A stretch of DNA of 64,000 nucleotides, taken from positions 792,992-856,991 of the forward strand of contig CP039999.1 of NCBI GenBank assembly GCA_013099195.1, read 5' to 3'. This DNA comes from Candidatus Saccharibacteria bacterium oral taxon 488 (GTDB lineage Bacteria > Patescibacteriota > Saccharimonadia > Saccharimonadales > Saccharimonadaceae). The notes under the pieces are model-generated. The model saw only the letters and a program-made list of their open reading frames with translations. It was not told the DNA's origin and searched no databases. Positions 24,677 to 31,674 of the stretch are shown piece by piece (positions within the stretch are counted from its first letter, which is position 1; each line of letters opens with the position of its first letter). Made by a program: the position numbers and the translations under genes.

Positions 24677-25243
24677 TTGGATAAAAGACAAGCATTAAAA
24701 ATAGCTGCCTATGATGTCTTCTCAAAAAAGGGATATAAAGATACCGGTATCTCAGAAATTGCTAAACGTGCTGGGGTAGCAGTCGGTTCTTTCTACAACT
24801 ACTACGACGGCAAAGAAACTATCTTTCTGGATGTGTACATTGAAGAAAACAATCGCATTCGCCAAGCGATGATGGACGACATTGATTGGCAGCAAGATTT
24901 GGTTGAACTCGTGAGGCAGATTTTTGAACAGTCACGTAGCCTCGTTTCGTCCAATAAAATCCTGGTGGAATGGCATAATCCAGCCGTCTCTCGCACACTA
25001 CGTGGTTATTATTCTTCGGGTAAGGGTAAAGCTACGAATACCTTCCATCAATTTTTGGTCGAGACCTTTACTGGTCGCATGGTAGCAGAAGGATATTCAG
25101 AGGAGAATATTCAGGATATTTTACAGGTTTATAATTTGTTTTACTACATGGATATACATATCACTGAAGGCGATTTTCCAGGTATCAGTAGGACGCTGGA
25201 AATACTTGCCACTAACTTTGTTAAAGGGATTTTTACATCATGA
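24677..25243 (+). CDS. TetR-family repressor 1
   Basis: A 188-residue TetR regulator. The N-terminal helix-turn-helix reads ALKIAAYDVFSKKGYKDTGI then SEIAKRAGVAVGSFYNYY; the rest is an all-helical ligand domain. The start is TTG at 24677, nine bases after a strong AAGGAGG; no ATG fits better. It overlaps the reductase gene by four bases (ATGA). Its recognition helix resembles that of the second TetR at 29716-30279, and both proteins contain an NKIL-(V/A)-EW motif, so they are paralogues. The inducer is unknown. Confidence 0.9.
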   Translation: MDKRQALKIAAYDVFSKKGYKDTGISEIAKRAGVAVGSFYNYYDGKETIFLDVYIEENNRIRQAMMDDIDWQQDLVELVRQIFEQSRSLVSSNKILVEWHNPAVSRTLRGYYSSGKGKATNTFHQFLVETFTGRMVAEGYSEENIQDILQVYNLFYYMDIHITEGDFPGISRTLEILATNFVKGIFTS

Positions 25244-26013
25244 AAAGGAGTAAAAAAATGGTAATCATCGTTATATCTATTCTTACAGTTATAGGCCTTG
25301 CCACTTGGGGTGTCATCGCCTACTTAGGGAGAGGCCAAACGTTATCGGTCAAATCTATCGAAAACCCTAGCGGAGACCTTCATGTCATTCGCCTCGCAAA
25401 GCCTGATACTATGACATGGAAGGCAGGCTCTAATGCCAAGATCACGCTACCTAGTACGGCATCGGGTGGCGAAAAGAATGATCATAAGGGCGAACAGACA
25501 AGCCGTTGGCTGAGTATCGCCTCTAGTCCTGAGGATAATGAAATTATTATCCTAACCCACAATAGCGGTAGTCCTTATAAAAAAGCTTTGACTAGCCTAC
25601 CAGCAGGTAGTCAGGTCAAGATGAGTTGGCTGGAATCTTCTTTGTCAGTTACAGACGGTAGCGAGCCGCTGGTTTGCTTCGCCTCTGATGTCGGTATCTC
25701 AGCAATGCGACCAATTGTCAGGCAGTGGGCCGGTAAACGTCCTATCATGCTCTATCACCTAGACAAGGGGGTAAAGGTCTTTGACAAGGAACTCTCAGAG
25801 CTAGCAAACAAAACAGCCAATATGACTTATGAGACCATTGCTAGCCTTTCTCAAAGCCAAGAACGCTTCAAGCAGGCGATTGATAGATATGGCAACAAGG
25901 CTCAATATCTTGTAGCAGGACAGCCCGACGATGTGAAAACGATGAAGAAACTCCTTGGAGACAACGCGATGCATGATAACGTCAAATCAAGTACTTTTCG
26001 GGGGTTGAAGTAG
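25240..26013 (+). CDS. Membrane-anchored FNR-like flavin reductase
   Basis: A 257-residue protein with one N-terminal membrane helix (residues 8-30, VIIVISILTVIGLATWGVI), then an FNR-type fold: a flavin barrel with RWLSIASSPEDNEI near residue 88, and an NAD(P)-binding half with LVCFASDVGISAMRPIVRQW and QYLVAGQPDDVKTMKKLL. No iron-sulfur domain is present. The charge pattern (KRSKK before the helix) would place the catalytic domain outside the membrane; that orientation is a prediction only. It is co-transcribed with TetR 1. A physical partner may be the cytochrome b5-like protein at 30282, whose promoter has the same operator half-site. Confidence 0.82.
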   Translation: MKRSKKMVIIVISILTVIGLATWGVIAYLGRGQTLSVKSIENPSGDLHVIRLAKPDTMTWKAGSNAKITLPSTASGGEKNDHKGEQTSRWLSIASSPEDNEIIILTHNSGSPYKKALTSLPAGSQVKMSWLESSLSVTDGSEPLVCFASDVGISAMRPIVRQWAGKRPIMLYHLDKGVKVFDKELSELANKTANMTYETIASLSQSQERFKQAIDRYGNKAQYLVAGQPDDVKTMKKLLGDNAMHDNVKSSTFRGLK

Positions 26014-26047
26014 TCAATATGACTGCATGGTTGCCGATAGGTAATAC

Positions 26048-26320
26048 TTAGGCAGCTATCGCCTGAGCTTCCGGCCAAATTCGCTGCACCAGCCGTTTGC
26101 CACGTGTGGTTAGTCGCACCCAGGCGTCACCATAGGCCTGGTCGATTGCCATCAAACCTTTATGCCGCAAGTCCGCCAGCACATTCATCGCCGTTCGACG
26201 CGGCAGGCCCATTTGTACTGCCAGCATGGCCGCATCGTCACCGCCGTCTTCGTAGACTTGCTGGAGTATCAGCGCCTCGTTGGTAGTTAAGTTGATTTCG
26301 TTTGCTTGCACCTTGTTCAT
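26048..26320 (-). CDS. Small winged-helix DNA-binding protein
   Basis: A 90-residue protein with a MarR/winged-helix pattern: NEALILQQVYEDGGDDAAML, GLPRRTAMNVLADLRHKGLM as the recognition helix, and a wing AWVRLTTRGKRLVQRI. I choose ATG 26320, since AAAGG sits six bases before it while the in-frame ATG at 26326 touches the site. A truncated relative lies at 24435-24560. Role unknown; it may be a regulator. Confidence 0.75.
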   Translation of the reverse strand: MNKVQANEINLTTNEALILQQVYEDGGDDAAMLAVQMGLPRRTAMNVLADLRHKGLMAIDQAYGDAWVRLTTRGKRLVQRIWPEAQAIAA

Positions 26321-26428
26321 GATCATCCTTTCTGTTAGTGATGAGTATATGATAGCTAAACAATCTGTAATTTCGCTGTAAGATTTTTTGGGGTGGGTGT
26401 TGGTTATTGGTGCGAGAATTACCGCATG

Positions 26429-26464
26429 AAAAAGCAGCGCCCGAGGAGGCAGACGCTGCTTTTT
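26429..26464. terminator. Bidirectional terminator
   Basis: Perfect 11-base arms AAAAAGCAGCG and CGCTGCTTTTT with a 14-base loop. It can end both the minus-strand GT39 operon and any plus-strand transcript. Confidence 0.85.
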
Positions 26465-26480
26465 GCTGATTCACCGCTGG

Positions 26481-26927
26481 TTAATCGGTCTGCGGCGCGG
26501 TGCTGGTGGTTGGCGGCTGTGCTGAGCCAGTCTGTGACGACGGGGTAGTTTGGTTATTTTGCGCTGCGCCGTTACTACTCTGCGTCACTGGCGTTTGGGG
26601 GCTTTGACCAGTCTGGTTCTGGCTACCACCAGGTATGCCGCCCGTTTGTCCACCCGGCCTGCCTTGCTGGCTATTCTGGCTTCGGCTCATACCCGGCGGG
26701 CCACCAGCCTGATTATTCATGCCACCATTTTGCGAGCCACCGACCTGCATACCGATGACAAAGCTGAGCGCGCAGGCCACGACGCCACCGACCGCCATGC
26801 CGGTAATCGCCCCGGCGCTTAACCCATTCTTGCCAGAGTTTGTACCATTCGGGCGCGGTGCGGACGGCTGATCATAGGCCGCTTCTGGCGTGGTGAGCTG
26901 TGCTTGTTTGGTTTGTGAAATTGCCAT
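26481..26927 (-). CDS. Single-TM protein with Gly/Gln/Ser/Thr-rich tail
   Basis: A 148-residue protein with one central hydrophobic segment (AGAITGMAVGGVVACALSFVIG, about residues 38-60) and a low-complexity tail rich in Gly, Gln, Ser, Thr and Pro. The N-terminal part is polar. It is 19 bp downstream of the GT2-GT39 fusion, which itself carries a Gly-rich loop, and ends just before a strong terminator. A GGAG-type site precedes the ATG. No family recognised; it could be a glycosylation substrate or partner of the upstream enzyme. Confidence 0.7.
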   Translation of the reverse strand: MAISQTKQAQLTTPEAAYDQPSAPRPNGTNSGKNGLSAGAITGMAVGGVVACALSFVIGMQVGGSQNGGMNNQAGGPPGMSRSQNSQQGRPGGQTGGIPGGSQNQTGQSPQTPVTQSSNGAAQNNQTTPSSQTGSAQPPTTSTAPQTD

Positions 26928-26946
26928 AATTTCTCCTTTCGTTAGT

Positions 26947-29679
26947 TTACGTTGCGGACAGCTTGTATAGTGTTACATCGCTACCTCCATAATTAACGAC
27001 GGTGCCAGTCTGTTTGACCCACGCCGTGATTTCATTATTACCGCCGCCTGGGCCACCACCACGACCATGTGAGCTGATGGCGTAATAGTTGACCTTGCCG
27101 GCCTTCACTAATTGCTTAAATTGCTCCAGCGTCAGCGGTGTATCGCTACCGTTAAATCCACCGACCGCCATCACCGGCTGGCCGCTGGTCAGCTGAATCG
27201 CCGCCGACTCGTTGGCGCTAGCTACTGCTACCAGCCAGGTTGCGCCATGTTGATGCCGCAAAAGATACTGCACCAATTGACTGTCCGCCTGTGATGTTTC
27301 ATTATTACTACCCTGCATCGCCGTCGAACTCGGCCCGGCCGTCGGGATGCTACCAGTGTGTGCGACGTTGACTGTCGCTAGGGTATAGACCGTCGGAGCG
27401 AGCGTGCAGGCAGCTAGGGCAGTGATGATTGCTAAGTTTTGCAGCCACCGCCGCGGTGTGTAAAGGTTGATTAATAATCCAATCATCCCCACAATACCCA
27501 ATAGCCCAACCGTCCACATCAGCCACGTCATCGTCCCAGCGTAACCGAGGATAATCACCGCAATTATTGCCGTCATACCGACCAGCACCGGCAGGAGCCA
27601 CGCATATGGTTTGCGCCTGACATAGGCGCCCCACAGAAACGGCAGACTGATACCGACGAGTGCCGCCACCGCTGGCGCCATTACCACTACGTAGTACGGA
27701 TGAATCACGCCGCTGGTCATGCTGAAAATCACGACGTGAATCAGCAGCCACAGCATCCAGAACATTACTGCTGCCCGACCACGATTCGTCCGGGGTGTTT
27801 TGCGTAGAATCCACAGTAATAATCCACCGCCCGCCAGGGCTAGGACTAGCAACCAAGCAATATTTGGCCCAAAATCATTGTTAAAGATCCTGAAAATTCC
27901 CGTCTGCCCACCGAAACCCGTACCACCTGGGCCATGTCCGCCACCGGGGCCACCCGGGCCGCCGCCCATGCCGATGCCGTCTGTTGCAGTTTGCGCGGCG
28001 ATAGTTTGCGACGCTACGTTTGTACCGCTACCCGCCGTGTTCATCGCGGTACCGCCCATGCCACCACTTGGTGGCGTACCACCTGGGCCACCGCCTCCAC
28101 CACGCCCGCCAAGCAGTCGACCAAAGCCGTTATAGCCAAATATTAAACTCCAAATGTTGTTATCATTGGTGCTGCCCACCCACGGCCGACTACCAGCTGG
28201 TGTCAGCCAAACCAACACACTCCACCACAGCGTCGACATCATGGCGATGACGCCGGCAAACATCACGTGTAGAAACCGCGTGACGATCGGCGGCTTGGCA
28301 AACACCACATAGACTAGCACCATCGCCGGTAGCACCATCAACCCTTGCAGCATCTTGGTATTAAACGCCAGTCCCGTGAATAACCCCGCCAGACCCAGCC
28401 ACAACAGTGGTCGTTTACCTTCCAGCGAGCGTAAAAATGCGTAGCCACTGGCAGTCAGCATCAGTGTCAAAATCGCATCAGGATTATTAAAGCCAAACAT
28501 CAGCGCCGCCACTGGTGTCAGCATCAGCGTTGCTCCAGCAATCACGGCACTGGTGAAACCAAACTGCCGCTTCACCGCCGCATAGACTAGCCACACTGAA
28601 CCAACGCCCGCTAGCACACTTGGCAGCAACATCGAAAAGCTTGAAAAGCCAAACAACCGCGCGCTCAGCCCCATCACCATCGTCGCCAGTGGAGGCTTAT
28701 CAACCGATACATAATTGGCCGCGTCCAGACCGCCAAATAACCACGCCGTCCAATCCCGGCTGGCCGCCTGCACCGCCGCTGCATAGTAACTATTCGCCAT
28801 GCCATTATGGAGCGCGCCAAACAAATACAGCGCACCAGTCAGCGCCAACAGCACCGGTAGTGTCCACTTCTCCAACCATGATCGTTTGTCCAGTTCCCTG
28901 TTGACGCGGTACAGTCCTTTCAGATCATCGACAGCCGTTTTCACAATTTTCACGCGGCTATCCGTATCTTCAATCCAGGTGACTGGTTGCTCGTGAATCG
29001 GCACACCGGCTCGCTCGGTTTTGATCAGCAATTCGGTGTCAAAAAACCATTCATTGTCTTTGATTTTCGGCAAGAATTTTGCAGCGACATCCCGGCGGAT
29101 CGCCTTGAAACCACACTGCGCATCGCTAAACTTAGTACCTGACGTCCATTTGATAATATTGTTATAGCACCGCGAGATGAACTCCCGCTTCACACCACGA
29201 CTGGTTCTAGAATCTTTCATCAGCCGCGAACCAATCGCTACACCAGCTTCGCCCGCCACTAGCGGCTGAATCATCGGCAGAAAATCATCCAAGCTGGTCG
29301 ACAGATCAACGTCCATATAGGTCAAGATGTCGGCTGGGCTATTCTGCCAGACTTGTTTGAGCGCTCGCCCCCGACCACGCTCCACCAGACTTACTACCCG
29401 CACCGATTGGTGCTTTTTTGCTAAGTTATTGGCAATTTCCAGGGTCTTGTCCTGGCTGCCGTTATCCGCGATGGTGATTTGGTAGCGATACGGCAAGTGT
29501 TTCGCCATATATTCATCAAGCGTCGTGATACTTTTTTGAAGAATCTTCTCCTCATTCAACACCGGCACGACGATGTCAATGAGCGGACGGGCAATTGCCC
29601 GAAACGACGGCTGGTTCTGAGCGGCGAAGTGCCGCGACCGAGCCAGTGGTTGGGATATGGTTGCTGCTTTCGTATTCAT
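26947..29679 (-). CDS. GT2-GT39 fusion glycosyltransferase, membrane-bound
   Basis: A 910-residue fusion. Residues 1-260 are a GT2 domain like dolichyl-phosphate glucosyl/mannosyltransferases (VVPVLNEEKILQ, then DNGSQDKTLEIANNL, then MDVDLSTSLDDF with a DxD-like motif). The rest is a GT39/ArnT-type enzyme with about ten helices and the loop SVDKPPLATMVMGLSARLFG. An extracellular insert near residues 530-600 is almost pure Gly/Pro/Thr/Ala. This resembles YkcB/YkcC-type systems in which a GT2 charges a lipid carrier and a GT39 transfers the sugar outside. ATG 29679 is preferred because TATAGT lies seven bases upstream. Confidence 0.9.
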   Translation of the reverse strand: MNTKAATISQPLARSRHFAAQNQPSFRAIARPLIDIVVPVLNEEKILQKSITTLDEYMAKHLPYRYQITIADNGSQDKTLEIANNLAKKHQSVRVVSLVERGRGRALKQVWQNSPADILTYMDVDLSTSLDDFLPMIQPLVAGEAGVAIGSRLMKDSRTSRGVKREFISRCYNNIIKWTSGTKFSDAQCGFKAIRRDVAAKFLPKIKDNEWFFDTELLIKTERAGVPIHEQPVTWIEDTDSRVKIVKTAVDDLKGLYRVNRELDKRSWLEKWTLPVLLALTGALYLFGALHNGMANSYYAAAVQAASRDWTAWLFGGLDAANYVSVDKPPLATMVMGLSARLFGFSSFSMLLPSVLAGVGSVWLVYAAVKRQFGFTSAVIAGATLMLTPVAALMFGFNNPDAILTLMLTASGYAFLRSLEGKRPLLWLGLAGLFTGLAFNTKMLQGLMVLPAMVLVYVVFAKPPIVTRFLHVMFAGVIAMMSTLWWSVLVWLTPAGSRPWVGSTNDNNIWSLIFGYNGFGRLLGGRGGGGGPGGTPPSGGMGGTAMNTAGSGTNVASQTIAAQTATDGIGMGGGPGGPGGGHGPGGTGFGGQTGIFRIFNNDFGPNIAWLLVLALAGGGLLLWILRKTPRTNRGRAAVMFWMLWLLIHVVIFSMTSGVIHPYYVVVMAPAVAALVGISLPFLWGAYVRRKPYAWLLPVLVGMTAIIAVIILGYAGTMTWLMWTVGLLGIVGMIGLLINLYTPRRWLQNLAIITALAACTLAPTVYTLATVNVAHTGSIPTAGPSSTAMQGSNNETSQADSQLVQYLLRHQHGATWLVAVASANESAAIQLTSGQPVMAVGGFNGSDTPLTLEQFKQLVKAGKVNYYAISSHGRGGGPGGGNNEITAWVKQTGTVVNYGGSDVTLYKLSAT

Positions 29680-29686
29680 GCAAGCA

Positions 29687-29692
29687 ACTATA
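29687..29692 (-). promoter_or_regulatory. -10 box of GT2-GT39 gene (leaderless type)
   Basis: TATAGT on the minus strand, seven bases before the ATG at 29679, inside the gap after the second tetR gene. Confidence 0.55.
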
Positions 29693-29715
29693 ACCAAGGG
29701 GTCTGTAATTTTGCT

Positions 29716-30279
29716 TTAGGCGTCTATGAACAACTTATCCAGCACCGCCTCGATCAAAAACTGCATCATTTCTGGGCTGACTTTACCCGACGTATCTTTG
29801 ATGGTCAATACAGTAAATAATTCACTAAGTAATTGATCGGTAGCGACCGGCCTCAACTGACCACTGGCACGCCACTCCGACACTTTTTCAGCAAGAGATT
29901 CACCCAGAAAACAACCGGATAGCTTCGACTGAGTTTCTAGATGTGTCCTACGCAATACTTCACCTGGAACTTGGCTATACCATTCGGCAAGGATTTTATT
30001 ATGCCGGATAGCTTCTATATTCGCCCGAATATATTGCTGTAGAGCAGGCTTAGGATGTGACCAATCGATTGCCGCGACAATTTTCTGCTTTGAACTGGTA
30101 TTCTCTGTTTCGTATACCGCTTGAAACAGCTCCAGCTTCGACGGATACAGTGCATACACGCTACCGACCGCTATGCCAGCTCGTTTCGCAATATCAGCTA
30201 TCGATGTTGCTTTATAGCCGTGACGCAAAAATATACACCGTGCTGCCTTGAGTAGTCCAGCCCGACTACTAGTCGCCAT
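29716..30279 (-). CDS. TetR-family repressor 2
   Basis: A 187-residue TetR protein. The helix-turn-helix reads LLKAARCIFLRHGYKATSIA then DIAKRAGIAVGSVYALYPSK. It has the NKILAEWYSQ motif, close to NKILVEWHNP in TetR 1. It is two bases downstream of the cytochrome b5-like gene with a GGAGG ribosome-binding site. The operon promoter at about 31040 has a palindrome with the same TGAATGAATA half-site as TetR 1, so the two repressors may bind each other's sites. Ligand unknown. Confidence 0.9.
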   Translation of the reverse strand: MATSSRAGLLKAARCIFLRHGYKATSIADIAKRAGIAVGSVYALYPSKLELFQAVYETENTSSKQKIVAAIDWSHPKPALQQYIRANIEAIRHNKILAEWYSQVPGEVLRRTHLETQSKLSGCFLGESLAEKVSEWRASGQLRPVATDQLLSELFTVLTIKDTSGKVSPEMMQFLIEAVLDKLFIDA

Positions 30280-30281
30280 AG

Positions 30282-30659
30282 CTACTTTAATCCTCCGATG
30301 ACTGGTAGTTTCTGCAAAATTGATCGACCATGCCCCGACTTCACAAACTTATCAGTGGCGTCAGCTCCTGCTCGAACACCGTGATGCTGACCGTTTTTCC
30401 ATGATTGAATACTCGACAAATCATAAACAACACCATTCACTGCCACATATGGTTTATTATCACCCTGTCCGTTAAACTTGGCTAATTCTTCATATGATAT
30501 TTTGTTGGTATCAATCAACCGCTGCTCCTCAGTAGTAAAGGTACGCTCTAACTTGCTACGATTATTTGCATCGGAGCTTGCCGGCAACAATTTAATAGCG
30601 ACATAGCTAATGATAATAACACCAGCAACAATGAGCGATATAAGCAATGGTTTATTCAT
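30282..30659 (-). CDS. Membrane-anchored cytochrome b5-like heme protein
   Basis: A 125-residue protein with one N-terminal membrane helix (residues 5-25) and a cytochrome b5-like heme/steroid-binding domain: KISYEELAKFNGQGDNKPYV, VVYDLSS, then WKNGQHHGVRAGADATDKFV and SGHGRSILQKLPVIGGL. His92/His93 and His110 are candidates for heme ligands, as in prokaryotic family members. It would carry electrons at the membrane surface. It is co-transcribed with the small membrane protein before it and TetR 2 after it. Confidence 0.87.
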   Translation of the reverse strand: MNKPLLISLIVAGVIIISYVAIKLLPASSDANNRSKLERTFTTEEQRLIDTNKISYEELAKFNGQGDNKPYVAVNGVVYDLSSIQSWKNGQHHGVRAGADATDKFVKSGHGRSILQKLPVIGGLK

Positions 30660-30672
30660 AATATACCTTTCA

Positions 30673-30984
30673 TTATAACAGTTTTGTGGTTATCCAGGCA
30701 GCTAGCCCAAACACGACAACAGCACTGATTAATTTGATCGGCAAATCCATATCCATCCCCCACGTATATACAACCGCCGCCAGCGCAGATAGCCAAACTG
30801 CCGTCACCTTACCGTAAGTTGGTATTTCTGATATAACACAAATGCCAATCGTTGCTAGGATGATACCACTAAGTAAAAACGACATAAAGTCACTATTCAT
30901 TGGGTTAATTGTATGCGTTTCTATAATACCCAGTCCAGCTGTAATAATTCCGATAATGATGAGACAAATTCCTAAAATTGTCAT
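30673..30984 (-). CDS. Small four-helix membrane protein
   Basis: A 103-residue integral membrane protein with four hydrophobic segments (TILGICLIIIGIITAGLGII; FLLSGIILATIGICVI; VTAVWLSALAAVVYTW; ISAVVVFGLAAWIT). The ATG at 30984 is preferred: GGAAAGGA lies upstream, whereas the earlier in-frame ATG at 31035 lies in the operator region, upstream of the expected transcript start. First gene of the TetR 2 operon. No family recognised; a quinone or heme partner role is speculation. Confidence 0.65.
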   Translation of the reverse strand: MTILGICLIIIGIITAGLGIIETHTINPMNSDFMSFLLSGIILATIGICVISEIPTYGKVTAVWLSALAAVVYTWGMDMDLPIKLISAVVVFGLAAWITTKLL

Positions 30985-31008
30985 AGTAGTTCCTTTCCAT
31001 TTTATCTT

Positions 31009-31041
31009 ATTTGAATGAATATTTTTTATATTCATTCAAAT
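31009..31041. promoter_or_regulatory. Palindromic operator, copy 2
   Basis: Perfect 14-base arms ATTTGAATGAATAT and ATATTCATTCAAAT with a five-base spacer. The core TGAATGAATA half-site is identical to operator copy 1 at 24617-24650. It overlaps the -10 of the minus-strand promoter. Confidence 0.88.
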
Positions 31042-31069
31042 TATAGCATACCGTATCTCTATAGGACAA
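31040..31069 (-). promoter_or_regulatory. Promoter of the membrane/cyt b5/TetR 2 operon
   Basis: TTGTCC (-35), an 18-base spacer and TATAAT (-10) on the minus strand. The operator covers the expected start of transcription. Confidence 0.75.
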
Positions 31070-31149
31070 TACTTTTAGCATTCGGAGTCCGCCGATCGGA
31101 GGAGATTTTTACAGGAACAGTCCTTATGATCTACATATATGATGGCAAA

Positions 31150-31173
31150 GAAAAAACACCTCCATAGAAGTGT
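31150..31173 (-). terminator. Terminator after tRNA-Asn
   Basis: ACACTTC and GAGGTGT arms (one G-T pair) with a TATG loop, followed by TTTTTT on the minus strand. Confidence 0.75.
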
Positions 31174-31180
31174 CTCTTCT

Positions 31181-31255
31181 TGGCTCCGGGGGCGGGGTTC
31201 GAACCCGCGGCCTATTGGTTAACAGCCAACCGCTCTACCGCTGAGCTACCCCGGA
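31181..31255 (-). tRNA. tRNA-Asn (GTT), CCA encoded
   Basis: The 75-base minus-strand sequence folds as a cloverleaf: acceptor TCCGGGG/CCCCGGA, D arm GCTC...GAGC, anticodon loop CTGTTAA with GTT, T arm GCGGG/CCCGC around TTCGAAC, discriminator G and encoded CCA. A TATAAT lies 11 bases upstream (31267-31272), and a terminator follows. Confidence 0.95.
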
Positions 31256-31296
31256 ATACCTGTCGTATTATAGCGAGTTTTATGGCGGTTGTAAAG

Positions 31297-31629
31297 TTAC
31301 CGGCGGACGATTGCCAGGGCTTTTTTCAAGATTGCTGCCTCCAGGCGTGATTTCTCATCATCCACCGCTTCCCGCTGCTTAATCTCCTTCACCAAGTTTT
31401 GCCACCACGCCTCTTTTTCCGACAGGCACAGCGCCAGTGACCGCACCTCACCATCACGCTTATCGAGCATGCCGGCTGCCACCAAATTATCGACATGCTT
31501 GGCCACCGTTGAGACCGACTTATACCCCAGCGCCCGCATAATTTCCCGTAGCGTCGGGCTATAGCCATTGCCCTTGATAAATCCATCGATGAAATCCAGC
31601 AGTATTTTTTGCTTTTTCGTTGGTTGCAT
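31297..31629 (-). CDS. LexA-like DNA-binding domain protein
   Basis: A 110-residue protein whose first 65 residues match the LexA winged-helix domain (KKQKILLDFIDGFIKGNGYS, PTLREIMRALGYKSVSTVAK, HVDNLVAAGMLDKRDGEVRS). The S24 peptidase domain is absent; a charged helix replaces it, so it cannot self-cleave like LexA. A TATACT six bases from the ATG indicates a leaderless transcript, divergent from the polymerase gene. It may be a stand-alone regulator of that gene or of others. Confidence 0.85.
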   Translation of the reverse strand: MQPTKKQKILLDFIDGFIKGNGYSPTLREIMRALGYKSVSTVAKHVDNLVAAGMLDKRDGEVRSLALCLSEKEAWWQNLVKEIKQREAVDDEKSRLEAAILKKALAIVRR

Positions 31630-31635
31630 GCTTTT

Positions 31636-31641
31636 AGTATA
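31636..31641 (-). promoter_or_regulatory. -10 box of LexA-like gene (leaderless type)
   Basis: TATACT on the minus strand, six bases before the ATG at 31629. The divergent plus-strand -10 lies only 22 bases away. Confidence 0.65.
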
Positions 31642-31662
31642 ACCCGCCCGAGTTATTTGCGC

Positions 31663-31668
31663 TATACT
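31663..31668 (+). promoter_or_regulatory. -10 box of polymerase gene (leaderless type)
   Basis: TATACT followed by AAAGAG, then GTG at 31675: a six-base gap. Confidence 0.6.
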
Positions 31669-31674
31669 AAAGAG

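Noticed and set aside
27800..28250. Plus-strand Pro-rich reading frames
   Set aside because: They are the reverse of the Gly-rich loop of the GT2-GT39 gene; GC-rich sequence lacks stops in several frames.
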